Below, one piece after another: positions 17,001-24,860 of a DNA stretch of 31,973 bases. The stretch is from positions 1 to 31,973 of the forward strand of contig CAJTSY010000031.1 in assembly GCA_910578995.1 (NCBI GenBank), in the 5' to 3' direction. Each line of letters opens with the position of its first letter. The stretch's first letter is position 1. The DNA comes from an uncultured Acetatifactor sp. (GTDB lineage: Bacteria; Bacillota; Clostridia; Lachnospirales; Lachnospiraceae). The translations under genes and the position numbers were made by a program. The notes beneath the pieces are model-generated. The model saw only the letters and a program-made list of their open reading frames with translations, did no database searches and was not told the origin of the DNA.

Positions 17001-18383
17001 GTAAACAACCTGGGCGCCGCCAGAATCCGGGTGCGCTCCCTGCTGTCCGCCATCCGGGTGCGGGAAAAGGCCCACAAACACCCCGTCCCCCACTCCACCG
17101 CCGTTGAGAAAGTGCCTTTTACGGAGGAGATGCGCAAAAACTATACCATTATCTGCCCCCAGATGTCCCCCATTCATTTCGAGATCATGGAACCCGCCTT
17201 TAACGCGTGCGGCTACAATTTCGTAGTACTGGACAACGACAACCGGCATTCCGTGGACGTGGGGTTAAAGTATGTAAACAACGATGCCTGCTATCCCTCC
17301 CTGCTGGTGGTGGGCCAGATCATGGAGGCCCTTCTCTCCGGAAAGTATGACCTGGACAAAACCGCCATCGTCATGACCCAGACCGGGGGCGGCTGCCGGG
17401 CCACCAACTATGTGGGCTTCATCCGGCGGGCACTGAAAAAGGCCGGAATGGAGCAGATTCCTGTAATCTCCCTGAACCTGGCCGGCATCGAAAGCAATCC
17501 CGGCTTCCACCTGAATGCCGACATCCTGGTGCGGGCCGCCGCCGCCGCCCAGTTCGGCGACATCTTCATGCGCTGCGTATACAGGATGCGGCCCTATGAA
17601 GCCACGCCGGGCACAGTGGACGCCCTGCACCGGAAATGGGCGGAAAAGGCCCGGGAATTTGTGGCCCGCAAGCACATCAGCCTGCTGCAGTTCAGGAAAA
17701 TGTGCCGCAGCATCATCCGCGACTTTGACAGGGTACCCCTTCTCCACGTCAGAAAGCCCAGGGTGGGCGTGGTAGGGGAAATTCTGGTGAAATTCTCCCC
17801 CGCAGGCAACAACCATCTGGTGGAGCTGCTGGAGGCGGAAGGGGCGGAGGCCGTGGTACCCGACCTGCTGGACTTCATGCTTTACTGCTTTTACAACCAG
17901 ATTTACAAGGCGGAAAACCTGGGAACCAGCAAAAAAGCCGCCCGCCTCTCCTCCCTGGGCATATGGGCCATAGAGCACATCCTGCGCGGGGCCGCGGCGA
18001 AGGAGTTTGAAAAATCCAGGCACTTTACCCCGCCCACCCCCATCCGGGTAATCGCCTCCTACGCGGAGCCCATCGTATCCATCGGCAACCAGACCGGGGA
18101 AGGTTGGTTCCTCACCGGAGAGATGGTTGAACTGATCCGGGAGGATGTGCCCAACATCGTATGCACCCAGCCCTTTGGATGCCTTCCCAACCATGTGGTG
18201 GGCAAAGGGGTGATCAAGGCCCTGCGGAAAGCCTATCCGGAGTCCAATATCGTGGCCATCGACTACGATCCCGGCGCCAGCGAGGTGAACCAGCTCAACA
18301 GAATCAAGCTGATGCTCACCACGGCCCAGAAAAACCTTGCGGACAGGGCTTCCCGGCAGGCGAAATCCGTGGAACAGACTTGA
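14085..18383 (+). CDS. Giant acyl-CoA dehydratase activase-related protein (two ASKHA activase domains plus dehydratase-like region)
   Basis: 1432 residues; related to ATP-driven activators of 2-hydroxyacyl-CoA dehydratases (HgdC, BcrA/BadF). Domain 1 (residues about 15-270) has GIDIGSTTVKIAILD, IELGGEDAKI, Cys137 in NGICAGGTGS and Cys176 in RCGVFAKTD. Domain 2 (about 330-590) has GIDAGSTTTKIALV, DIGGQDMKCIKI, Cys456 in NEACSSGCGS and Cys495 in RCTVFMNS. In HgdC two such Cys, also 39 residues apart, from each subunit hold one [4Fe-4S] cluster. Then Cys617/620/624/643 form another Cys group, followed by a DUF2229-like and dehydratase-like region (VGVPRVLNMYENYPFW-type, GRPYHLDPEINHGIPE, TGGGCRATNY). 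The start at 14085 has GGAAGG nine bases upstream; the in-frame ATG at 14076 directly abuts it. No separate dehydratase genes are nearby. The substrate is unknown. Confidence 0.85.
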   Translation: MEYTNSNRVLPGDAHALLGIDIGSTTVKIAILDREHHILFSDYERHYANIRETLRSLLEKACGELGSLTLHPMITGSGGLTLAGCLGVPFIQEVISVASALKELAPKTDVAIELGGEDAKIIYFEGGNVEQRMNGICAGGTGSFIDQMASLIQTDASGLNEYAKNYQSLYSIAARCGVFAKTDIQPLINEGATKEDLAASIFQAVVNQTISGLACGKPIRGHVAFLGGPLHFLSELKAAFIRTLKLDDEHVIDTDNSHLFAAIGSALNAKEDNFCTMEEMLRRLSSEIKMEFEVERMEPLFEDRASYDAFRERHARSHVATGDLASYSGNAFLGIDAGSTTTKIALVGEDGSLLYSFYANNDGSPLKTAIRSLKEIYEQLPDKVRIARACSTGYGEALMKAAFLLDDGEVETVAHYYAAAFFNPDVDCILDIGGQDMKCIKIKDQTVDSVLLNEACSSGCGSFIETFAKSLNYSVEDFAEAAIFAAHPIDLGTRCTVFMNSRVKQAQKEGASVADISAGLAYSVIKNALFKVIKVSDASELGSQIVVQGGTFYNDAVLRSFEKVADCQAIRPDIAGIMGAFGAALIARERYEEGQESSLLSYEKLCAFQYETSMAKCRGCTNSCRLTINKFSGGRQFVSGNRCERGIGGQKNAHNVPNLFDYKLKRLFSYDSLEADDAPRGVVGIPRVLNMYENYPFWHVFFTRLGYRVLLSPGSTRKIYELGIESIPSESECYPAKLAHGHVEWLIRKNVDFVFYPALFYERDEVEGANNHYNCPIVTSYSENIKNNVEAISSGQARLRNPFMSFRDPDTVTQALLKEFHELPEVEVRVAAAAGWKELENVRRDVRKKGEEVLTYLKETGKHGIVLAGRPYHLDPEINHGIPELITSFDMAVLTEDAISHLGCPERPLVVSDQWMYHSRLYAAASYVRQQENLDLIQLNSFGCGLDAVTTDQVNDILSGSGKIYTCLKIDEVNNLGAARIRVRSLLSAIRVREKAHKHPVPHSTAVEKVPFTEEMRKNYTIICPQMSPIHFEIMEPAFNACGYNFVVLDNDNRHSVDVGLKYVNNDACYPSLLVVGQIMEALLSGKYDLDKTAIVMTQTGGGCRATNYVGFIRRALKKAGMEQIPVISLNLAGIESNPGFHLNADILVRAAAAAQFGDIFMRCVYRMRPYEATPGTVDALHRKWAEKAREFVARKHISLLQFRKMCRSIIRDFDRVPLLHVRKPRVGVVGEILVKFSPAGNNHLVELLEAEGAEAVVPDLLDFMLYCFYNQIYKAENLGTSKKAARLSSLGIWAIEHILRGAAAKEFEKSRHFTPPTPIRVIASYAEPIVSIGNQTGEGWFLTGEMVELIREDVPNIVCTQPFGCLPNHVVGKGVIKALRKAYPESNIVAIDYDPGASEVNQLNRIKLMLTTAQKNLADRASRQAKSVEQT

Positions 18384-18404
18384 AACACACGCTTACGTTT
18401 CTAC

Positions 18405-18457
18405 ATAAAATGCTGCGGGTTCCGGAATTCTTTTTCCGCAAACCCGCAGCATTTTAT
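18405..18457. terminator. Strong bidirectional terminator between convergent genes
   Basis: A perfect 17-bp inverted repeat (18405-18421 and 18441-18457) with A-rich outer left and T-rich outer right ends and GC-rich centre. A further 5-bp inner stem (CGGAA/TTCCG) closes on a six-base loop. It works in both directions: after the plus-strand activase gene and after the minus-strand MATE gene. Confidence 0.9.
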
Positions 18458-18469
18458 CTTTATCCTTAT

Positions 18470-19810
18470 TCAACCGGACAGCCTTTCCCCCAGCGTCTTC
18501 TTCACATGAAAGTATGCCGGAATCAAAAATGCGTCCGCAAACACCCATGCAATGGGGCTTCCCATGGCCACCCCGGTAAATCCAAGCAGCGGTACCAGAA
18601 TAAATCCCGCCAGGGCCCTTGCCACCATTTCCAGTACTCCGGCCAATATGGCAAATGTGGGAAAACCCATCCCCTGTATCAGGAAGCGGATGATATTCAC
18701 CAACGCAAGCGGGAAATAAAACACAGTATTGAAAATCATCAAAAACCTTACATTATCGATGATCGCCTTCTCGGACGCGTCCAGGAACAGCATGGCCAGA
18801 GGCCTTCCCAGGAAGATACTCACAAACAGGGCTATCACCGCGTATCCCGCCCCCAGCGCCACACAGGACCGGATTCCCTGACTGATCCGGTCAATCCTTC
18901 CGGCGCCCACATTCTGTCCCCCGTAAGTGGCCATGGTGGAACCCAGGGCCTCAAAAGGGCAGGCCAGGAACCCGCTGATCCTCCCTGAAGCGGTCACTGC
19001 CGCCACGGCGTCAGAACCCAGGGTATTGGTGGCGCTCTGCAGTACCACGCTGCCGATGGCCGTTATGGAATACTGCAGCCCCATGGGCACCCCCATGCCG
19101 CACAATACTCTCATCATATGCCTGTCCGGCGCCCATTCATCCTTCCTGATCCGCAGGATCTCAAATTTTCTCATCATGTACAGCAGACAGCACGCCCCGG
19201 ACACCCCCTGGGAAATCACCGTCGCCAGGGCCGCCCCCTGTATCCCCGCATGCAGGCATATAATAAAGAAAAGATCCAACCCCACATTCAAAAAGGAAGA
19301 CAGGACCAGAAAAATAACAGGCGTCCTGCTGTCCCCCAGCGCCCGGATGACGCCGGAAGTCAGATTGTACAGAAATGTGACAGGAATCCCCAGGAAAATC
19401 ACCCAGATATAAGAATAAGACCCGTCAATAATATCCCCCGGCGTCTTCATCCATACCAGAATCTGTCCTGCCAGAAGGGTGGTCAGCACGGTCAGGACTG
19501 CGGCAAATCCGGCCGACAGCCAGATACAGTTCGCCACATACTTCCGAAGCCCCACATGGTCCCCCGCCCCGAATTTGTGGGAAACGGGAATGGAAAAACC
19601 ACTGCACACCCCCATGCAGAAACCGATGATGAGAAAATTTATGGATCCGGTGGCGCCCACCGCCGCCAGGCTTTCCTTCCCCAGAAAACGTCCCACGATC
19701 ACGGTGTCCACCAGACTGTAAAACTGCTGGAATAGAAACCCAAAGAAAAGCGGAATGGAAAATCCCAGGATCAGCTTCATGGGAGAGCCTTTTGTCATAT
19801 CTTTTGTCAT
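18470..19810 (-). CDS. MATE family efflux transporter
   Basis: 446 residues with about 12 membrane segments in two MatE halves. Typical family stretches are GSPMKLILGFSIPLFFGFLF, FYSLVDTVIVGRFLG, SLAAVGATGSINFLI, TSGVIRALGDSRTPV, and, in the second half, MGVPMGLQYSITAIGSVVLQ and NVGAGRIDRI. MATE proteins export cationic drugs or metabolites using Na+ or H+ gradients; the substrate cannot be read here. The start at 19810 (MTKDMTKGSPMK) has GAGG nine bases upstream; an in-frame Met at 19798 is possible. The frame extends to 19912 but that region contains the promoter. Transcription ends at the shared terminator just after the stop codon. Confidence 0.93.
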   Translation of the reverse strand: MTKDMTKGSPMKLILGFSIPLFFGFLFQQFYSLVDTVIVGRFLGKESLAAVGATGSINFLIIGFCMGVCSGFSIPVSHKFGAGDHVGLRKYVANCIWLSAGFAAVLTVLTTLLAGQILVWMKTPGDIIDGSYSYIWVIFLGIPVTFLYNLTSGVIRALGDSRTPVIFLVLSSFLNVGLDLFFIICLHAGIQGAALATVISQGVSGACCLLYMMRKFEILRIRKDEWAPDRHMMRVLCGMGVPMGLQYSITAIGSVVLQSATNTLGSDAVAAVTASGRISGFLACPFEALGSTMATYGGQNVGAGRIDRISQGIRSCVALGAGYAVIALFVSIFLGRPLAMLFLDASEKAIIDNVRFLMIFNTVFYFPLALVNIIRFLIQGMGFPTFAILAGVLEMVARALAGFILVPLLGFTGVAMGSPIAWVFADAFLIPAYFHVKKTLGERLSG

Positions 19811-19883
19811 ACTCTGAAACCTCTTTTCCGAAAAGCCCCGGATTTTTGCAGGCCGCCCCCGCAAATCCTTTGTTTTCCGGAAA

Positions 19884-19912
19884 AGTATAATCTTTCCCCG
19901 GCAAAAGTGCAA
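19884..19912 (-). promoter_or_regulatory. Sigma-A promoter for the MATE gene
   Basis: On the minus strand TTGCAC (19907-19912) and TATACT (19884-19889) are exactly 17 bases apart. The predicted leader is about 67 bases. This also argues that the MATE reading frame does not begin at 19912. Confidence 0.7.
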
Positions 19913-19946
19913 TGTACTTTTTTGACGGAAAAATCCCCTTTATGTA

Positions 19947-20195
19947 CTATCTTGCATCCGGTTCTTCTTCCTCCCGGTTCTCCAGGTACTGCTGCAGCAC
20001 CCGGGCCACCTCCTCCGGTTCCAGCCCGGACTCCTCAATGATGCCGCTGACCGCCTCCAGTTCCTTCCTCCGCTTTTCCTGAAAGAGTTCCTCCAGTTCC
20101 CGCTTTTCCGACTCCACCCGGGTTGCCAGGGCCTCAATAAGCCCCTCCTTTGCGGCGATCTTTTCCTCGATTGATTTCCGCTGACCTCTTGCCAT
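19947..20195 (-). CDS. Small coiled-coil protein of unknown function
   Basis: 82 residues, highly charged. Residues 5-50 form one predicted coiled coil (IEEKIAAKEGLIEALATRVE, continuing KRELEELFQEKRRKELEAV), followed by a short helix (ESGLEPEEVARVLQQYLE). The layout recalls small coiled-coil proteins sometimes labelled DUF4315, but I cannot confirm that. AAAGGAG six bases before the ATG gives good support for a real gene. It lies between SNF2 and MATE genes on the same strand, 107 bases after the SNF2 stop. A 7-bp hairpin sits just before its ribosome binding site. Confidence 0.65.
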   Translation of the reverse strand: MARGQRKSIEEKIAAKEGLIEALATRVESEKRELEELFQEKRRKELEAVSGIIEESGLEPEEVARVLQQYLENREEEEPDAR

Positions 20196-20212
20196 ACATG
20201 TCTCCTTTCGCC

Positions 20213-20229
20213 GGATTGGTCCCCAATCC
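20213..20229 (-). other. Hairpin directly upstream of the coiled-coil gene ribosome binding site
   Basis: A perfect 7-bp inverted repeat with a 3-base loop (GGATTGG/CCAATCC) lies 6 bases before the AAAGGAG site, in the expected leader of the small gene. On the plus strand it is followed by six T, so it would resemble a weak terminator in that direction, where no gene is present. Confidence 0.4.
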
Positions 20230-20302
20230 TTTTTTACATGTATATGGACAGGCCCGGAAATTTATTCCTGAAATCCGCGTCTTTTATGAAAATTTTATAA
20301 AT

Positions 20303-23300
20303 TCATGAGAGCAGGGAGATAAAGTCCTCTTTGGTCATGCCTCCAAGCTGTCCTGCGTCTCCCTGGATCACCTGCTCCGAAAGGGCCTTTTTGCTCTCCT
20401 GCAGCTCCTGGATTTTCTCCTCGATGGTTCCCTTGGCAATCAGCCTGTATACCACCACCATCCTGGTCTGGCCGATCCGGTGGGTGCGGTCCGTGGCCTG
20501 GTTCTGCACCGCCAGGTTCCACCAGGGGTCATAATGGATCACCACATCCGCCCCCGTCAGATTCAGTCCCACGCCCCCTGCCTTCAGAGAGATCAGGAAT
20601 ACTTTCGTGTCGTCCTGGTTGAAGGCCTTCACAAGCTCAAGGCGCTTCTCCTTGGGCGTGGCTCCCGTGATGGTGTAGAAGCTGAACTTCTCTTCCTCCA
20701 GGCGCCTGGCGAGCAGCTCCAGCATGGAAGTGAACTGGGAGAACAGCAGTATTTTGTGGCCGCCCTCCACGGCGCTGCGCACCAGTTCCACGCAGGCATC
20801 CAGCTTGGCGGACTCTCCCCGGTAATTTTCAAAGCAAAGCCCCGGGTCGCAGCAGATCTGCCGCAGTTTCATCAGTTCCGCCAGGATCTGTATCTTGTTC
20901 CTCTGGAATTCCTGGGCATCCTGCATGCCGATCCGCTGTTTCATATGTACCACCTGGGCGTCATAGAGCTTCTGCTGCTGCGCCTCAAACTTCACATAGC
21001 GGTTCTCCTCCAGCTTCTCCGGCAGATCCTTCAGCACATTCTCCTTCAGCCTCCGCAGGATAAACGGGGCGGTCATCCTCTGCAGCCGCTCCAGGGCTTT
21101 CTCATCCTCGTTCCGCACGATGGGCGACTCGAAATCGTTCCGAAACACATCATATCCATACAGATATCCCGGAATCAGGAAGTCGAATATACTCCACAGC
21201 TCGCTGAGGCGGTTTTCAATGGGGGTTCCCGTAAGGGCGTACCTGGTACGGCTCTTGACCACCTTTACGGCCTTGGCCGCCGCAGTGGTATGGTTCTTGA
21301 TATACTGGGCCTCGTCTATAATCTGGTAGTGGAATTCCTTATCCTCGTAAAACTCAATGTCACGCTTCAGCAGGTCATAGGAAGTCACTATCACGTCAAA
21401 ATCCCGGTAGTGCTCCAGTCTCTGCCGCCGCTCCTCCTGGGTCCCCGTAATGAAGCCGCAGGAAAGCTCCGGCGTATAATTCCGGATCTCCTCGCCCCAG
21501 TTGTACACAAGGGAGGCTGGCGACACTACCAGGGAGGTCTCCCCCCTTCCCTCCTGTTTCGCCGCCAGAAGAACCGCCAGGATCTGCAGCGTCTTTCCAA
21601 GTCCCATGTCGTCCGCCAGGATCCCCCCAAGCTGATACGCCTCCAGGGTCCGAAGCCACCGGTACCCGTTCTTCTGGTACTCCCTCATGACTCCTGCCAG
21701 GGCGGCAGGCTCCTCAAAATCTGCGTCGTTCACCGTCTTGAAGCTTTTTATCATCTTGCGGAAGTATCCGTCCCTGCTGCTGTAGATCTCCTCATTCTTC
21801 TCAAGCAGCTTGTCCAGGTACAGGGCGCGGTACAGCGGAAGCCTCACGTTCCCCCTGGCCAGTTCCTTCGGGGACATCCGCAGGGCCTCCATCATCTCCG
21901 CCAGGGCCGGGAGGGAACCCTCCTCATCCAGACTCAGGAAATCCCCGTTCTTCAGCCGGTAGTATTTCTTTTTCTGCCTGTAACTCTTCAGGATATCCAG
22001 CAGCTCCTCAGGGGGCACATCCTGGGTGGTGATATTCAGGTTGAGCAGGTTTTTCGAGACAGAGATTCCCACGGACATCCGCACCCTGCGCCCGATGTTC
22101 AGGTTGGTGAACCGCCTGGTGCACTGCACCTCCCCCAGGGTCAGCAGCATGTCCACCCCTTTGTCCAGTACCTGGTACATCCTCTCCTCATCCTGGCCGC
22201 AGTGCCATTCCCCTCTCTCGGTATCCCAATAGGGAAACCATTGTCTCACCAGGTACGCGGTTTCGGCTTCCAACAACTCTTCCCGAAAAGATTCCAACAG
22301 CACACCCTGCATATGTTCTTCACTGGTATAGTCAGGCACGCCAAATTCCTTCTCCCCGTACCGAACCCCCACACGGCAGGTCATATTGTGTTCCTCCACA
22401 TCCAGATAGAAGACGAACTTCGCCCTGGGCGGAAGATATTCCGCTATCTCCTGGGCATTTTCCTCCATAATGTCCACCACGCCCTCCAGCTGCGGCAGAA
22501 CAAAATAGTAGAATTCAGCCAGGCTGTTCCTGCCCACCCGGAAGGAAAGGGCCCCTTCCGGACAGAACCGGGCTATGATCCTGATCTTTTTCAGGAAATC
22601 CTCCTCCAGCCTGCAGAAGGCATCCCCGTTCAGATAATAGGCGCTTCCCACGCCATAATAAAGCTCCGGCATACGGCAGTCCACCGACACCCCGTGAAAA
22701 CTCCTTCTGTCTCCCAGGTCATTTTTCCGGATGGTCATGGAAACCTTGGGATTCTCTTCCCTGGTGTGGAGCAGAAGCCTGTTTTTCGTGTCGCTGTCCC
22801 TGTCCTCGAACTCAAGCCCTTCCCCGTCGGTAAGCGCATACAGTTCATCCAGCCTCCATCCGAAAAGCGCAAACTCCCCGTTCTTGGAGGCCGCCCGCTT
22901 GGAATAGTTCCGGGCCTCGATCATCCTTCGCTCAAAGGCCAGTTCCTCCTTCACGATCCTGCCGATGAAATCGATCCATTTCCTGGAATTCTCCATGAAA
23001 TTGCTGATATGGTGGTTGATGCCTGTGCTGCTTCCGTAGCAGGCCGTCTTGGACTCCTGCACATTCTGGTAAAATTCAAAGAGATCCTTTACCACGAACA
23101 GCTTCTTCTCACCCACCTTAAAGGAAACCGCCAGTTCCCCGTTTTTCAGCGTCATTCTGGGAATCAGCCGCAGACTCTCCGCCTTTCCCACCGTATCGGA
23201 CACCACGCTGTTGGCGCGATGCTCAGAAAAGGCCTGCATCAGCAGCATGGCACGCTTATCCGTGGCATCCCCTATCTCCTGTTCCTTCAGCCGCTCTTCG

Positions 23301-23803
23301 ATCAGGTTCATAAATGCGGCAAGATAGGCACAGTACTCCCTCCTGTAATATCTGGTATAATAATGTCTTCGACATTCCGTGCACTGGCACTCGGAAAACA
23401 GAACGGAACCCCTGTCAAAGACTATGTGGACGGGAAAGGAGGTTCTGCCGTCGAATCCCTCTCCCACGGCTTCAGCCACCGGCTCATTCCTGCCGTCCAC
23501 ATACCCGCTCTCCAGCTGGTCCAGCCTGACCTTTTTATCCTGGTACAACTTCTCACCCTTCTGGAGGACAGCCTTGGTCAGATGCATGTCCTTCCGTATG
23601 GCTTTCACATCAAAATACTGGTATTTTCCCCGGGAAATGAAATCCTCCAGGGTATGTGCGTCTTTCTCCGGCTGCTGCATATCCTCTTCCTGCCGGTTCA
23701 ATACCACATATTCTTGCTCCCCGGAATTCTCCCTCTCCTCTTTGATCTCCCTGACCGTTATCTCAGGTGTCTTTCCGCCTGACCCTTCTCCGCGCTTCTT
23801 CAT
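20303..23803 (-). CDS. SNF2-family DEAD/DEAH ATPase (HepA-like) with degenerate SWIM motif
   Basis: 1166 residues; DNA-translocating Swi2/Snf2-type ATPase. The N-terminal 600 residues contain a SWIM-like site (Cys139, Cys141, then Cys158) in which the final His is Tyr. The motor has Walker A ADDMGLGKT at about 731-739, DEAQYIKN, ALTGTPIENR, then the second RecA domain with LLFSQFTSMLELL, LKAGGVGLNL and ATDRTHRIGQT. These are the standard motifs of bacterial HepA/RapA-like and SWI2 proteins. The start at 23803 has AAGGGG upstream; a GTG at 23848 lies at the predicted transcription start and has no ribosome binding site. Single gene with its own promoter. No nuclease or other defence gene is nearby, so a defence role is not supported. 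Confidence 0.9.
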   Translation of the reverse strand: MKKRGEGSGGKTPEITVREIKEERENSGEQEYVVLNRQEEDMQQPEKDAHTLEDFISRGKYQYFDVKAIRKDMHLTKAVLQKGEKLYQDKKVRLDQLESGYVDGRNEPVAEAVGEGFDGRTSFPVHIVFDRGSVLFSECQCTECRRHYYTRYYRREYCAYLAAFMNLIEERLKEQEIGDATDKRAMLLMQAFSEHRANSVVSDTVGKAESLRLIPRMTLKNGELAVSFKVGEKKLFVVKDLFEFYQNVQESKTACYGSSTGINHHISNFMENSRKWIDFIGRIVKEELAFERRMIEARNYSKRAASKNGEFALFGWRLDELYALTDGEGLEFEDRDSDTKNRLLLHTREENPKVSMTIRKNDLGDRRSFHGVSVDCRMPELYYGVGSAYYLNGDAFCRLEEDFLKKIRIIARFCPEGALSFRVGRNSLAEFYYFVLPQLEGVVDIMEENAQEIAEYLPPRAKFVFYLDVEEHNMTCRVGVRYGEKEFGVPDYTSEEHMQGVLLESFREELLEAETAYLVRQWFPYWDTERGEWHCGQDEERMYQVLDKGVDMLLTLGEVQCTRRFTNLNIGRRVRMSVGISVSKNLLNLNITTQDVPPEELLDILKSYRQKKKYYRLKNGDFLSLDEEGSLPALAEMMEALRMSPKELARGNVRLPLYRALYLDKLLEKNEEIYSSRDGYFRKMIKSFKTVNDADFEEPAALAGVMREYQKNGYRWLRTLEAYQLGGILADDMGLGKTLQILAVLLAAKQEGRGETSLVVSPASLVYNWGEEIRNYTPELSCGFITGTQEERRQRLEHYRDFDVIVTSYDLLKRDIEFYEDKEFHYQIIDEAQYIKNHTTAAAKAVKVVKSRTRYALTGTPIENRLSELWSIFDFLIPGYLYGYDVFRNDFESPIVRNEDEKALERLQRMTAPFILRRLKENVLKDLPEKLEENRYVKFEAQQQKLYDAQVVHMKQRIGMQDAQEFQRNKIQILAELMKLRQICCDPGLCFENYRGESAKLDACVELVRSAVEGGHKILLFSQFTSMLELLARRLEEEKFSFYTITGATPKEKRLELVKAFNQDDTKVFLISLKAGGVGLNLTGADVVIHYDPWWNLAVQNQATDRTHRIGQTRMVVVYRLIAKGTIEEKIQELQESKKALSEQVIQGDAGQLGGMTKEDFISLLS

Positions 23804-23853
23804 TAGCCTGTCCCCTTCGCCCTGATTTGTAAATCCGTTGAATTCCACCCTTC

Positions 23854-23882
23854 ATTATATCCGTTTTCCCCGGGGTGCGCAA
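23854..23882 (-). promoter_or_regulatory. Sigma-A promoter for the SNF2 gene
   Basis: On the minus strand TTGCGC (23877-23882) and TATAAT (23854-23859) are separated by 17 bases. The predicted transcription start near 23847 leaves a leader of about 44 bases before the chosen ATG. Confidence 0.75.
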
Positions 23883-23915
23883 CGGTAATCTGTAAAACGG
23901 CGTAAATAGTACAGT

Positions 23916-23951
23916 GTAAAAAGGCCCTGGTTCGCACCAGAGCCTTTTTAC
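23916..23951. terminator. Bidirectional intrinsic terminator downstream of the TetR gene
   Basis: A 4-bp GC-rich inner stem, one mismatch, and a further 10-bp stem ending in A5/T5 tracts on either side of a six-base loop. It lies about 140 bases after the TetR stop codon and 34 bases before the SNF2 -35 element, so it insulates the two units. The AT-rich stretch between it and the TetR gene holds only a 7-bp inverted repeat (23970-23976 and 23987-23993). Confidence 0.85.
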
Positions 23952-24088
23952 TATTTCTTATGAGGGGGGAGATAGTGAGTTCATCAACTATCTGGGGTTT
24001 AGTATACATTCAAAATGTGTCTAAAATATGTCTATTTTATAATCATTATATAAATTTTCTCAAAAAACAACAAATCACCTCTTCTGAT

Positions 24089-24733
24089 TCACAGATCAGG
24101 ATTTTTTCTGGCAAGTTCACCCATTATCCCCTGATATACCAGGGCGCGCAGTGCCGGCAGGTCCATGTCCTGACAGTCCCCCGCGGCCAGCATGGTCATA
24201 TAGGTCAGCAGATGTGCTGCCAGACAGTAGACCATGTAATCCAGAGGCAGGTCTCCCCTCAGCTCCCCTCTGTCCACGCCGTGCCCCAGAACCCTGCCTA
24301 TCACATTCGCGGGACGGTACTGTCCAAAAGCCTCCGCGCTCATTTTCGTCTGGATCATCCTGTTAAAATCAGAAGTGTCCGTGACCAGGTGGACAATGCG
24401 CAGAAAACAGGTTTTATGCACCTCTCCCTTTTCGATCTCATCCAGAAGAAACTTAAGCTGCCCCTCAAAGCTCCCCAGTTCTTCCAACGCTTTTTCCAGC
24501 CATCCGAATATGCTTCTCACCTGGAAGACAATGGCACAGCACACAATCTCCTCCCTGGAGTCAAAATATTCATATGCCGTGCCTTTTCCGATTCCCGCAC
24601 GCTCCGTAATCATGGATACGCGGATGGCGGAGGCGTCGGTACCTTCCTCCAGCATCTCAAGCACCGCCCTGTACATCCGGCGTACCTTGGGAGGCACCCT
24701 GTCCTCATCTTCCAGGCCGTTTATCTTTCCCAT
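24089..24733 (-). CDS. TetR/AcrR family transcriptional regulator
   Basis: 214 residues; DNA-binding repressor. The N-terminal helix-turn-helix region is residues 18-65 (IRVSMITERAGIGKGTAYEYF, then DSREEIVCCAI), followed by an all-helical ligand-binding domain with no close relative I can name. The start has GGAGG seven bases upstream. It follows the RND pump gene on the same strand, so it is probably the local regulator, acting on the pump promoter where a palindrome lies just downstream of the expected transcription start. If the two genes share a transcript, the regulator represses its own synthesis. The ligand is unknown, perhaps a pump substrate. Confidence 0.88.
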   Translation of the reverse strand: MGKINGLEDEDRVPPKVRRMYRAVLEMLEEGTDASAIRVSMITERAGIGKGTAYEYFDSREEIVCCAIVFQVRSIFGWLEKALEELGSFEGQLKFLLDEIEKGEVHKTCFLRIVHLVTDTSDFNRMIQTKMSAEAFGQYRPANVIGRVLGHGVDRGELRGDLPLDYMVYCLAAHLLTYMTMLAAGDCQDMDLPALRALVYQGIMGELARKNPDL

Positions 24734-24763
24734 ATTGCTCCCTCCTCACCTGAAACTTCCCGC

Positions 24764-24792
24764 TGCAGGCTGCCATGTTCCCGCAGCCTGCA
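24764..24792 (-). other. Inverted repeat upstream of the TetR gene
   Basis: A perfect 10-bp inverted repeat (24764-24773 and 24783-24792) with a 9-base spacer, GC-rich and without a T-tract. It lies about 30 bases before the TetR start, inside the expected pump-TetR transcript. It could be an RNA hairpin that protects or separates the two messages. Confidence 0.45.
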
Positions 24793-24860
24793 CGGCTTCT
24801 TTCTTTTCCATGATTTTCTCGGCACTGTTTTTCTGCTGCCTTTTCATTCTTCTCCATGCC

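Noticed and set aside
20213..20235. Plus-strand terminator formed by a 7-bp hairpin and T6
   Set aside because: No plus-strand gene lies upstream; listed instead as a leader hairpin.
20480..23782. A 1100-codon open frame on the plus strand, antisense to the SNF2 gene
   Set aside because: The minus-strand frame has full helicase motifs, a promoter and a ribosome binding site. The plus frame has none and looks like a byproduct of GC-rich third positions. The same applies to long antisense frames over the J-like gene, glyS and the M16 gene.
20303..23803. SNF2 gene as part of a phage-defence system
   Set aside because: The neighbours are a coiled-coil protein, a MATE transporter and a TetR regulator; no nuclease, methylase or other defence partner is present.
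23951..24088. 7-bp inverted repeat (23970-23993) as an operator
   Set aside because: It lies downstream of the TetR gene near no promoter and has a 10-base gap; chance is a fair explanation.
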